Positions 1 through 9,215 of a stretch of DNA of 64,000 bases are shown in pieces. Source of the stretch: Marinirhabdus sp963793275. Its GTDB lineage: Bacteria; Bacteroidota; Bacteroidia; Flavobacteriales; Flavobacteriaceae. The DNA lies in NCBI GenBank assembly GCA_963793275.1, contig CAWBZL010000003.1, positions 1,550,001 through 1,614,000 on the forward strand, read 5' to 3'. Numbering within the stretch: position 1 is the stretch's first letter; every line of letters begins with the position of its first letter. The notes under the pieces were generated by a model. The model worked only from the letters and a program-made list of their open reading frames with translations, did no database searches and was not told the DNA's origin. A program made the position numbers and the translations under genes.

Positions 1-1978
1 CAAATTCTGTAGAACCTAAAACAGTTTCTCCACAACTAATATCAATCGCATCATCACATAGATCGTTCTCTGCAACCGGATTACACGTAACAGCTAAGCT
101 AAAGGCTCCGGCGCTTGTTCCAAAACCTTCAACAGCTACATAATATGTAGTGGTACCGTCTGATAAAAATGAAACTTCAGACTGCAATCCACAACTATCA
201 TCATTAGCTGCTACAACAGCTCCACCACAAGCATCAAATACTGTTAGTAAAGAATCGTATCCTGTACCACCATCACATAAAGAAAAGGTTATTAGTTCTG
301 CTGTTCCTGATCCTGTGAATGAATACCAAGCATCCGGAGATGCATTCGCTCCACCAGTATCTGTATTGGTTGTGGTATCTCCTGTTTCTGTATCACCACA
401 TTCCATAGCAATGGCTCCTGAACATTCGTCGTTTGTAAGTACAGGTGAAGTAAGTGGAATACTTACCCACATCATTTGCTGAAAGCCAGCTGGAGTGAAT
501 CCGCCTATTAAAGTACTAGTTCCTGTGGCTGCATCAATACTTCTCCATTCTGCAGTAAAGGCTGTATTATTGAATGCAGCCCAGTACAACATATCTGTAT
601 TGTCATCAACGGTAAGTTCCTGACCAAATTCTGAATTTATGCCGGTTGCACCTACAAGCGTAGCTAAACCAGTAGCAAGATCTATAGTATACAATGAATC
701 ATCGACATTATTAACTGTATAGGCAACATCGTTACCATCAATTGCTAACGCAAAATTGAACCCAATTCCATTTGCGCCTACCAAAGTACTAGTAAAAGCC
801 GTTAGATCTACTGTATATAGACTTCCAGCAGCTGTAGTGTTATCTAATCCTAAAGCGTATGCCTGACCAGAACTATCCACATCCATTGCAGCCCAAAATG
901 AGTTCGCGGGCGGTGTTATAGTTCCTAAGGTAGTATATACACCTGTAGCAAAATCTATACTAAGAATGGTGCCTAATTCTCCTAAAATAATTCCTAACCC
1001 AGGGTTATTTGGATCTGGAATAATACCAGCTTCATAATCTGCCGTAGTTGGACCTACTACTGTAAATCCGGCAGGATCTGTAATTTCAAAATTAATATAT
1101 TCATCGTCAATGCCCTCACCTGCATAGATCATATCCATAGCAGGTGGAGGAGTTGTTCCGCCTTCTTCAATAGTTAAGGTATCAATACCAATATAATCTG
1201 AGTTATTTCCTAATGGTCCGGCATCAGTAACCCAATATCTAAAAGCAACACGGGTGTTTACAGTTCCTGTTAATCCAGTTACCGTTGCTGTAAATTGTGT
1301 CCAAACTTCCGGATATCCCATAGATGCTAAAGTTGGATTAATTTCTAATAAAAGTTCTGTGTAAGAACCTACATCTGTTGAGTTTGCAGGGTCTGTATCT
1401 GCTCCGGTTGGGTCAATTCGAACTTCCAGTCTGTCCGGGAAATCAAACCCGGGGGTTGTTTCCGAAGAACGGCTCCAAAATATAATCTCATCTCCATTTT
1501 CCAAATCAAGTGGAGGAGTGATCATAAAATTATTGATAACTGAACCACTTGTACTGTTAAAATTTGCTCCTATATATGACTCTGGTGCGCCAGCTTGCGA
1601 TGGAAATGATAAAGGATTACCCTGAAACCAATCTGAAGCTGGAGCATCACTAGCATTAACAAGATCAAAACCTGCACCTGGAAGCGTAGTGATATCGTCA
1701 AAATTTTCTGTCAGCAATGTTGCCATACGGCTATTACTAGAAGATTGACTGCTTAAGTATGATCTAAGAATTTGCAATTCTTTTTCGGTAAAAACATCAG
1801 TAACTTTTGCAGTTACTTGGTTTCCCATTGCTTCATAACGATCTACTACATCTGCTAATAACGAAGCCTGAGCGGTAGTATTTTGAGCTGTTCGAGCTCC
1901 ATTTTGTTGTGAAATCTGAGCTTGCGTTGTTACTACAAAGCACAAAGCAATACCCCACAAGAGTGTAATTTTTTTCAT
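1..1978 (-). CDS. T9SS-type secreted multidomain protein, copy 1 (C-terminus outside window)
   Basis: The reading frame is open from an ATG at 1976-1978 to the left window edge, so the 3' end is missing. The product starts with a signal peptide (MKKITL..., hydrophobic core, ending in TQAQ). Next comes a cleaved-adhesin / choice-of-anchor-J-like domain (TENFDDIT near residue 88, then a segment with FWSRSSETTPGF). A beta-propeller-like region of repeats with SIDFATGVYT and TIDLATGLAT motifs follows, and then the Cys-rich module starting NDECSGA at about base 435. That module is nearly identical to those of the next two genes. A T9SS sorting domain is expected beyond the edge, inferred from the paralogues. 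Likely a cell-surface or secreted adhesive protein; no enzymatic motif seen. A -7 element lies 30 nt upstream. Confidence 0.85.
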   Translation of the reverse strand, partial: MKKITLLWGIALCFVVTTQAQISQQNGARTAQNTTAQASLLADVVDRYEAMGNQVTAKVTDVFTEKELQILRSYLSSQSSSNSRMATLLTENFDDITTLPGAGFDLVNASDAPASDWFQGNPLSFPSQAGAPESYIGANFNSTSGSVINNFMITPPLDLENGDEIIFWSRSSETTPGFDFPDRLEVRIDPTGADTDPANSTDVGSYTELLLEINPTLASMGYPEVWTQFTATVTGLTGTVNTRVAFRYWVTDAGPLGNNSDYIGIDTLTIEEGGTTPPPAMDMIYAGEGIDDEYINFEITDPAGFTVVGPTTADYEAGIIPDPNNPGLGIILGELGTILSIDFATGVYTTLGTITPPANSFWAAMDVDSSGQAYALGLDNTTAAGSLYTVDLTAFTSTLVGANGIGFNFALAIDGNDVAYTVNNVDDSLYTIDLATGLATLVGATGINSEFGQELTVDDNTDMLYWAAFNNTAFTAEWRSIDAATGTSTLIGGFTPAGFQQMMWVSIPLTSPVLTNDECSGAIAMECGDTETGDTTTNTDTGGANASPDAWYSFTGSGTAELITFSLCDGGTGYDSLLTVFDACGGAVVAANDDSCGLQSEVSFLSDGTTTYYVAVEGFGTSAGAFSLAVTCNPVAENDLCDDAIDISCGETVLGSTEF

Positions 1979-2007
1979 GATTTAATTTAGTTTATAGTTA
2001 ATTTTCC

Positions 2008-2015
2008 CAAAAGTA
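2008..2015 (-). promoter_or_regulatory. candidate -7 promoter element of T9SS copy 1
   Basis: The minus strand reads TACTTTTG, matching the Bacteroidota -7 consensus TAnnTTTG, 29 nt upstream of the start codon. No clear -33 TTG was seen at the usual distance. Confidence 0.4.
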
Positions 2016-2065
2016 AATTATTTTTATTTGACTACCTAATCGTTGCAGTTGACTTTTACAGACAT

Positions 2066-2097
2066 AAAAAAACCTCCCAAAATATTTGGGAGGTTCT
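2066..2097 (-). terminator. rho-independent terminator of T9SS copy 2
   Basis: AACCTCCC and GGGAGGTT pair around an AT-rich loop, and a run of seven T follows on the minus strand. The same hairpin follows copy 3, so it belongs to the duplicated cassette. Confidence 0.8.
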
Positions 2098-3543
2098 ATA
2101 TTTAAATTACTCAGCAGATGAAGGTTACTGTTTTACAATCTTGTAAATACCAACTTCTCCTTCTACAACTACTTTTAAGATGTAAGTTCCTACACTTAAT
2201 GCAGCTACATCCAGACGGGTGCTACTAGCGCCAACTTGCTGCTCTACTACTGTTTGTCCTAAAATGTTATAGATAGCTGCGCTGTCTATGCTTCGGGCTC
2301 CTGCATCCAGATTCAACTCATTGTTGGCCGGGTTAGGGAAATACGTAAAGCCATCTACAACAGCATCACCTACTCCAAGGAAGAAATCACCATCTATGAC
2401 AATATCTGTAACTCCTTCGTGGTTGGCTACATACACATAGTATGCCTGCCCTGCCACTACCGGGATAGATGTTGTAACTCCTGGTACACACTGGTTATCG
2501 AACCAGTCTACCAACGTAAGATCTGTCTCAACAGCTTCCTCATTTGGAGCCGTGTAGAACGTTACTGATGTATAGCCTGCAGGTGAAACTACTGTTGCTG
2601 TAGCAGTTCCATTATTCTCAGGAACAAAGTTATACCAAACACCCAATACACCCGCATTATCACAGTTTGCCGGAGTTCCTCCTGCCTCTGTCGTTGCTGC
2701 CGGCATTGGTACTGATGGGTCTGTATAAGGTAAACCTGCTTCATCTACATCTATAGAATTAACAATCATATCGTTAAATGGGGGTACCGGAGTACAACTT
2801 AAGTTAAGTGAAAAATCTCCTGAACTTCCTGTACCAAATCCATTTACAAGGATATAATAGGTTGAACTACCATCGCCCTGAAAAGAAACTTCAGACTGCA
2901 ATCCACAACTATCATCGTTCTCTGCAACACAAACTAACGTACCACAGTCTCCAGAGTAAACTACAAGCTTACTATCATAAGTAGTACCACCGTCACATAA
3001 TGAAACGGTATAGTCTGTTACCAAACCAGAAGTATCGTCTATAACATACCAAACACCAGGTGAGTTGTTGCCAGCTCCACAATCAGGCGAACCTGCATCT
3101 GGGGTAGCAAATTCTGTAGAACCTAAAACAGTTTCTCCACAACTAATATCAATCGCATCATCACAAAGATCGTTCTCTGCAACCGGATTACACGTAACAG
3201 CTAAGCTAAAGGCTCCGGCACTTGTTCCAAAACCTTCAACAGCTACATAATATGTAGTGGTACCGTCTGATAAAAATGAAACTTCAGACTGCAATCCACA
3301 ACTATCATCATTTGCTGCTACAACAGCTCCACCACAAGCATCAAATACTGTTAGTAAAGAATCGTATCCTGTACCACCATCACATAAAGAAAAGGTTACT
3401 AGTTCTGCTGTTCCTGATCCTGTGAATGAATACCAAGCATCCGGAGATGCATTCGCTCCACCAGTATCTGTATTGGTTGTAGTATCTCCTGTTTCTGTAT
3501 CACCACATTCCATAGCAATGGCTCCTGAACATTCGTCGTTTGT
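2068..3543 (-). repeat. long direct repeat, unit A (3' cassette of T9SS copy 2)
   Basis: These bases are almost identical to 5008-6482 and, where the window allows comparison (1-436), to the 3' part of copy 1. The repeat covers the terminator and the last ~470 codons. Identity ends sharply at the NDECSGA codons; beyond that the three genes diverge. Confidence 0.85.
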
Positions 3544-4919
3544 AACTGCCGGATCTACAAGTGGAATACATACCCAGGTAACTTCAGAATCATTTGGATC
3601 ATTAATATTTCCCACTATAGTTGTTGTTCCTGTCATTAAATCTACAGATCTCCATTCAGCCAAAAAGGTAACTTGGTTAAATGCAGCTAAGTAAACAGTA
3701 TCACTATTTGGATCCCAGGTCATTCCCTGTGCAAAATTAGCATCAAAACCTGTAGCTCCAATTGCTGTTGCAGCACCGGTGGTTAAATCAATAGAAACAA
3801 TTAAATCTCCTGCAATATCATGTCCATATGCGTCTCCACTGCCAGTAATAGCTATATCAGCTAGAGCAAAAGCTGCTCCCACAGGACCAACTAAAGTTAA
3901 AGTCCCTGTTGCTGTATCAATTGTATTCAAATTACCATTTGCATCAACTCCGTAAAGAATTCCTGACGTAGGATCGAAAGCAACACCTATAAGGGTTTGT
4001 GTTAGAGGACCAATAAGTGTATAAACACCAGAGGCAATATCCACGCTATAAAAATTTGGTGCTACAGTTGCCGCATATGCTGTTGTAATATCATTAGGAT
4101 CTACATCACCAGCTATTTCTAGAAATGTATCGTTTGCACCTAGTGAGATACTGGTAAACACTTCTGGTGCCTCAGGATCAAAACTTCCATATTCATTTAT
4201 GTCAAATGCCTCATAGCCATAAGCAATTAAATCACCAGAAGGTGGTGGTGGTGGTGAGCCAGGGTTAATTTCAACATCCCAACCGCCGTAATCTACTACG
4301 GTTGATGAATTAAACTCAAAGGTTAAACTTCCTGTTGTTGACGTAAACATAGTTCCCGATGAGGCAGCCATATCTGCAAGAGTTATATCTCCTTGCTGTG
4401 CTCCACCTGATGAATTGTCATATAATACTGTTCCCGTGGTATCTACACCATCATAAATTCTTAACCAATCGAATGTTGCAAAAACACTGAAAAAATCAAA
4501 ATTAATATCTGTTACTCCAGTTAGGGTTGTTAAGGTAACACAACCACAGTTAGGATAATTCCCAGGAGTTCCTCCTGTACTGCTTCCTCCTGGTCGCCTG
4601 GATCGAAAAAACGATCGCCGGTTACAACCGCAAAAGTTTCAGTAGCTCCAGCCGTTGGAATTATATCGGCTAATGCATTTCTGTTTTGAGATTGATGGAA
4701 AGATCTAAGAACCTCCAGTTCTGCGCTAGTAAAAAGGCCCGCAATTGGTAAGGAAGTGTTTCCAACACTATTAGCCCTTGCCAGAAGTTCCTGTACATCA
4801 ATGCTTTCAGCCTGTACAGCACTTTTTGCTTGAATTTCAGCAAGTTCTGAGGTTGTCTGAGCGTATAATGTTCCCATAAAGCAGAACATCAATCCCCATA
4901 AAAAGGTAATTTTTTTCAT
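2125..4919 (-). pseudogene. T9SS-type secreted multidomain protein, copy 2, frameshifted
   Basis: Two reading frames together match copy 3 end to end. The first (4919 down to 4530) encodes a signal peptide and about 110 residues up to RFFDPG. The second is open from about 4598 to 2125 and encodes a CUB-like domain, a propeller-like region, the conserved Cys-rich module and a T9SS type A sorting domain (YFPNPANNELNLD ... YKIVKQ). One extra G within GGCGACC at about 4594-4598 would turn DPGDQEE into DPGGPGGSSTGG, matching FFDTGGPGGGG in copy 3. As it stands, translation from the true start stops at 4530 after 129 residues. The break could be a real inactivation, a phase-variable state or an assembly error. 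Internal ATGs would not supply a signal peptide. Confidence 0.85.
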
Positions 4920-5002
4920 AATAATTTACTTAAAGTTAATTTATGTTAAATATAGGTTATTTCTAAGTAACTATCTAATCGTTCCGCATAATTTATTCAA
5001 AC

Positions 5003-5035
5003 AAAAAAGAACCTCCCAAAATATTTGGGAGGTTC
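5003..5035 (-). terminator. rho-independent terminator of T9SS copy 3
   Basis: GAACCTCCC and GGGAGGTTC pair, followed by a T run on the minus strand. It is essentially identical to the hairpin after copy 2, as are the flanking bases into the 3' end of the gene. Confidence 0.8.
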
Positions 5036-6482
5036 TATATTTAAATTACTCAGCAGATGAAGGTTACTGTTTTACAATCTTGTAAATACCAACTTCTCCT
5101 TCTACAACTACTTTTAAGATGTAAGTTCCTACACTTAATGCAGCTACATCCAGACGGGTGCTACTAGCGCCAACTTGCTGCTCTACTACTGTTTGTCCTA
5201 AAATGTTATAGATAGCTGCGCTGTCTATGCTTCGGGCTCCTGCATCCAGATTCAACTCATTGTTGGCAGGGTTAGGGAAATACGTAAAGCCATCTACAAC
5301 AGCATCACCTACTCCAAGGAAGAAATCACCATCTATGACAATGTCTGTAACTCCTTCGTGGTTGGCTACATACACATAGTATGCCTGCCCTGCCACTACT
5401 GGGATAGATGTTGTAACTCCTGGTACACACTGGTTATCGAACCAATCTACCAACGTAAGATCTGTCTCAACAGCTTCCTCATTTGGAGCCGTGTAGAACG
5501 TTACTGATGTATAGCCTGCAGGTGAAACTACTGTTGCGGTAGCAGTTCCATTATTCTCAGGAACAAAGTTATACCAAACACCCAATACACCCGCATTATC
5601 ACAGTTTGCCGGAGTTCCTCCTGCTTCTGTCGTTGCTGCCGGCATTGGTACTGATGGGTCTGTATAAGGTAAACCTGCTTCATCTACATCTATAGAATTA
5701 ACAATCATATCGTTAAATGGCGGTACTGGAGTACAACTTAAGTTAAGTGAAAAATCTCCTGAACTTCCCGTACCAAATCCATTTACAAGGATATAATAGG
5801 TTGAACTACCATCGCCCTGAAAAGAAACTTCAGACTGCAATCCACAACTATCATCGTTCTCTGCAACACAAACTAACGTACCACAGTCTCCAGAGTAAAC
5901 TACAAGTTTACTATCATAAGTAGTACCACCGTCACATAATGAAACGGTATAGTCTGTTACCAAACCAGAAGTATCGTCTATAACATACCAAACACCAGGT
6001 GAGTTGTTGCCAGCTCCACAATCAGGCGAACCTGCATCTGGGGTAGCAAATTCTGTAGAACCTAAAACAGTTTCTCCACAACTAATATCAATCGCATCAT
6101 CACATAGATCGTTCTCTGCAACCGGATTACACGTAACAGCTAAGCTAAAGGCTCCGGCGCTTGTTCCAAAACCTTCAACAGCTACATAATATGTAGTGGT
6201 ACCGTCTGATAAAAAGGAAACTTCAGACTGCAATCCACAACTATCATCATTAGCTGCTACAACAGCTCCACCACAAGCATCAAATACTGTTAGTAAAGAA
6301 TCGTATCCTGTACCACCATCACATAAAGAAAAGGTTACTAGTTCTGCTGTTCCTGATCCCGTAAAAGAATACCAAGCATCCGGAGATGCATTCGCTCCAC
6401 CAGTATCTGTATTGGTTGTGGTATCTCCTGTTTCTGTATCACCACATTCCATAGCAATGGCTCCTGAACATTCGTCGTTTAA
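5008..6482 (-). repeat. long direct repeat, unit B (3' cassette of T9SS copy 3)
   Basis: Partner of the repeat at 2068-3543, with only scattered single-base differences. Over the first ~220 compared bases copy 1 differs from this unit at a single position (AAAAATGAAAC versus AAAAAGGAAAC), so copy 1 and copy 3 are as close to each other as to copy 2. Confidence 0.85.
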
Positions 6483-8198
6483 AAGTAAAGCTTGTACCGC
6501 CATCCAGGTAACTTCAGCAGTAGCTCCACCATTAAAAACACCCACTACTGTAGTTGCTCCGGTTGCAGTATTTACAGAACGAAGCTGTCCTAAAAAGGCT
6601 GTATTGTTAAATGCAGCCAGATATACTGTATCTGTGTTTGGATCCCAGGTCATTCCTTGTGCAAAATTAGCATCAAATCCTGTTGCTCCTAATAAGGTTG
6701 CAGTACCAGTAGTAAGATCTACTGTATATATAGAATCTGTCACGACATCATGAACATATGCATCTCCATTACCATCTATGGCGATATCAATTATAAGCTC
6801 ACCAGCCCCAATTCCAAAAGGTCCAATTAAAGTTCCTACACCGGTAGCTTTATCAACTGAATATAGATTTAAGCCATCTACAGCATATAACAATCCATCT
6901 ACCGGGTTAAACGAAAACCCATTATAACTTTGAGATGAAGGACCAATCAATGTATAAACACCGGTAGCTATATCTACACTGTAATACCCTAATCCACCCA
7001 CGGCATCTGCATCATTAACGTAAGCAGTACTATTATTTGTTGGATCTATATCACCAGCTGGTTCAAAACCTGTGGTTGGGCCTCCTGTACTCACAGAGTT
7101 AAAAACTCCAGGGTTAGCTGTATCAAAATTACCGTACATATTAAGAGCAAATGCTTCGTAACCATATGCAATAGATTCAGCTGCGGGAGGTGGTGGTGGC
7201 GTACTGCCACAAAGAAGACCGGATTCTGTTGCTGTATCTCCACCAAACAAAGATCCGGAAACAACCACCGCACCACTACAGGAAACTGTATAGTTAGGGG
7301 TATTATCACCAAAGAAACCAACGGCGGTAATAAAAAATTCAAGAGGTTCGTTAGAAGTTGTTACTGTTTGAAAATCTGAATAATTGGTTACATAGGGTCC
7401 ACCACTTAAAATTACAGCAGACGTATTATCTCTTAATTCCCAGGTTACTTCGTCTCCAAAGTTTCCAGAGAGATCTTCTACTAAAACACTCCATTCATTG
7501 GAGCCGCCACCGCCACCACCAGCAGAAAGTATTTCAACTTCCCAACCAGTATGGTCTACGACACCTGAAGCATCAAATACAAAAGTTATATCGCCGGAAG
7601 TACCTGTAAATACACCAGATCCGTTTAGCGCAACCATCCCGGCAAACGTATCTGTAGTAGCATTAGTATTACTATCATAAAGTACGGGACCAGAAGCATC
7701 AGTACCATCATAAACAATTAAAAAATCAAAGTTTCCAAAAACTTCAAATTCAGTAAACTCAATTTCAGTTGCTCCTTCAAGCGTTGTTGTTGTTACACAA
7801 TCACAGTTTAAATAATTTCCTGGTAATTCAGTACCTGGTCCACCACCTGCATTTAAACCTCCACCACCTGGACCACCTGTATCAAAAAAGAAATCTCCAG
7901 GTGCTACTGCAAAAGTTTCGGTTGCTCCGGCAGTAGGAGTAAAATCTGCGAGGATATTTCTATTTTGTGACTTATAATAACTGGATAAAGCAGCTATTTC
8001 TTCAGTATTAAAATACTCTGACATTGGTAGGGTGCTGCTCCCAACTGCCTCTCTTCTATCCAGTAATTCCTGGATATTTATGCCTTGACCTTCAGCAAGA
8101 CGAGCTTCCTGAATTTCGGACATTTCAATAGGGGTTTGAGCAAATAGAGTTCCGATAAAACCGAAAATCATAACCCAAAAAAAAGTAGTTTTTCTCAT
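5064..8198 (-). CDS. T9SS-type secreted multidomain protein, copy 3 (intact)
   Basis: 1044 residues. A signal peptide (cleavage after ...TLFAQ) is followed by a Gly-rich linker and a CUB-like domain (about residues 130-225, NFDFLIVYDGTDASG). A Ser/Gly linker and a ~100-residue beta region come next, then a propeller-like region (about 345-570) with YSVDIATGVYTLIG-type repeats. The module at 575-960 has two Cys-containing sandwiches resembling pre-peptidase C-terminal domains (each with NDDSCGLQSEVSF) and a third NDMIVNS unit. The T9SS type A sorting domain fills the last ~75 residues. Such proteins cross the outer membrane by T9SS and are anchored or released. No catalytic residues recognised; an adhesive or binding role is inferred. 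It has its own terminator and is separated by 144 bases from copy 2. Confidence 0.9.
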   Translation of the reverse strand: MRKTTFFWVMIFGFIGTLFAQTPIEMSEIQEARLAEGQGINIQELLDRREAVGSSTLPMSEYFNTEEIAALSSYYKSQNRNILADFTPTAGATETFAVAPGDFFFDTGGPGGGGLNAGGGPGTELPGNYLNCDCVTTTTLEGATEIEFTEFEVFGNFDFLIVYDGTDASGPVLYDSNTNATTDTFAGMVALNGSGVFTGTSGDITFVFDASGVVDHTGWEVEILSAGGGGGGSNEWSVLVEDLSGNFGDEVTWELRDNTSAVILSGGPYVTNYSDFQTVTTSNEPLEFFITAVGFFGDNTPNYTVSCSGAVVVSGSLFGGDTATESGLLCGSTPPPPPAAESIAYGYEAFALNMYGNFDTANPGVFNSVSTGGPTTGFEPAGDIDPTNNSTAYVNDADAVGGLGYYSVDIATGVYTLIGPSSQSYNGFSFNPVDGLLYAVDGLNLYSVDKATGVGTLIGPFGIGAGELIIDIAIDGNGDAYVHDVVTDSIYTVDLTTGTATLLGATGFDANFAQGMTWDPNTDTVYLAAFNNTAFLGQLRSVNTATGATTVVGVFNGGATAEVTWMAVQALLLNDECSGAIAMECGDTETGDTTTNTDTGGANASPDAWYSFTGSGTAELVTFSLCDGGTGYDSLLTVFDACGGAVVAANDDSCGLQSEVSFLSDGTTTYYVAVEGFGTSAGAFSLAVTCNPVAENDLCDDAIDISCGETVLGSTEFATPDAGSPDCGAGNNSPGVWYVIDDTSGLVTDYTVSLCDGGTTYDSKLVVYSGDCGTLVCVAENDDSCGLQSEVSFQGDGSSTYYILVNGFGTGSSGDFSLNLSCTPVPPFNDMIVNSIDVDEAGLPYTDPSVPMPAATTEAGGTPANCDNAGVLGVWYNFVPENNGTATATVVSPAGYTSVTFYTAPNEEAVETDLTLVDWFDNQCVPGVTTSIPVVAGQAYYVYVANHEGVTDIVIDGDFFLGVGDAVVDGFTYFPNPANNELNLDAGARSIDSAAIYNILGQTVVEQQVGASSTRLDVAALSVGTYILKVVVEGEVGIYKIVKQ

Positions 8199-8296
8199 AA
8201 TATTTAAGGTATTTAGTTAATAACTCTTAAAAATATCAAAAAAAAATCATAATAAAACATTAATTCGACGAAAAGAACGGATACACGATGAAGATC

Positions 8297-8334
8297 AAAA
8301 AAAAATCCGCCAGAATTGCTTCCGGCGGATTTAT
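8297..8334 (-). terminator. terminator of fabI
   Basis: AAATCCGCC and GGCGGATTT pair, with a run of about nine T after the stem on the minus strand, just past the fabI stop. Confidence 0.85.
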
Positions 8335-8353
8335 TTTGCATTTCAAATAGTAA

Positions 8354-9172
8354 TTACTCATTTTCTACAAATTTGTCCATCACCAAATCACTCACTCCCA
8401 TATTGCTGAAGCCCCCATCGTTAAATAAATTTTGTAGCGTAACACGTTTCGTTAAATCACTAAACATAGCAATAGTGTAGTTGGCACAATCTTCCGCAGT
8501 TGCATTACCTAAAGGAGACATTTTTTCAGCATACGCTATAAAGCCGTCAAAACCTTTTACTCCTTGTCCTGCAGTAGTTGGAGTTGGAGATTGAGAAATT
8601 GTATTTACGCGTACTTTTTTATCTTTTCCGAAAAAATACCCGAAACTTCTGGCGATAGACTCCAAATATGCCTTGTTATCTGCCATATCGTTGTAATCCG
8701 GAAATACCCGTTGCGCCGCCATATACGTAAGAGCTACAATACTTCCCCACTCATTCATGGCATCTTTTTTATACAAGGTCTGCATGGTTTTATGAAAAGA
8801 GCCTGCCGAAACATCCCAACCTTTATGGGTCCAATCGTAATTCTGGTCTGTATAATGCTTTCCTTTTCTCACATTAACAGACATCCCGATAGAGTGTAAT
8901 ACAAAATCTATTTTCCCACCCAGAATCTCCATAGCCTGATCCACTAAATTTTCAAGATCTTCAAGGCTGGTAGCATCTGCAGGTATAATTTGAGAGCCTG
9001 TCTTTTCGGCCAAAGTTTTAATCTGCCCCATTCGCATAGCAATAGGTGCATTTGTAAGCACAAAAGTTCCACCTTCTTCGTGAATGCGCTCTGCAGTTTT
9101 CCAGGCAATTGAATGCTCGTCCAGTGCTCCAAAAATAATTCCTTTTTTTCCTTTTAATAAATTATATCCCAT
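8354..9172 (-). CDS. fabI: enoyl-[acyl-carrier-protein] reductase (NADH)
   Basis: 272 residues, the normal FabI length. It reduces trans-2-enoyl-ACP in the last step of each fatty-acid elongation cycle. The N-terminal Rossmann segment KKGIIFGALDEHSIAW is the typical FabI dinucleotide site. The catalytic pair is visible as Tyr160 and Lys167 (YNDMADNK), with the second conserved tyrosine at 150. An SDR fold is expected throughout. Its own -7 element lies between it and recN, and a strong terminator follows, so it is probably transcribed alone as well as by readthrough from recN. Confidence 0.96.
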   Translation of the reverse strand: MGYNLLKGKKGIIFGALDEHSIAWKTAERIHEEGGTFVLTNAPIAMRMGQIKTLAEKTGSQIIPADATSLEDLENLVDQAMEILGGKIDFVLHSIGMSVNVRKGKHYTDQNYDWTHKGWDVSAGSFHKTMQTLYKKDAMNEWGSIVALTYMAAQRVFPDYNDMADNKAYLESIARSFGYFFGKDKKVRVNTISQSPTPTTAGQGVKGFDGFIAYAEKMSPLGNATAEDCANYTIAMFSDLTKRVTLQNLFNDGGFSNMGVSDLVMDKFVENE

Positions 9173-9204
9173 GGGTTTTTCAGGTTTATTGTTATGTTGT
9201 TAAG

Positions 9205-9212
9205 CAAATATA
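9205..9212 (-). promoter_or_regulatory. candidate -7 promoter element of fabI
   Basis: The minus strand reads TATATTTG (TAnnTTTG) 32 nt upstream of the fabI ATG, within the short gap after recN. No clear -33 partner was seen. Confidence 0.45.
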
Positions 9213-9215
9213 CAG

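Noticed and set aside
150..482. Plus-strand open frames at 150-482, 3065-3694 and 6004-6753
   Set aside because: They are antisense to the conserved Cys-rich module of the T9SS genes and repeat only because that module is repeated; no signal peptide or family pattern.
2068..6482. Direct repeats considered as a CRISPR array or transposon ends
   Set aside because: The repeats are over 1.4 kb long, coding and few; there are no regular spacers, no cas genes and no transposase.
7091..7680. Several open frames on both strands within T9SS copy 3
   Set aside because: They are shadows of low-complexity Gly/Ser/Thr coding sequence.
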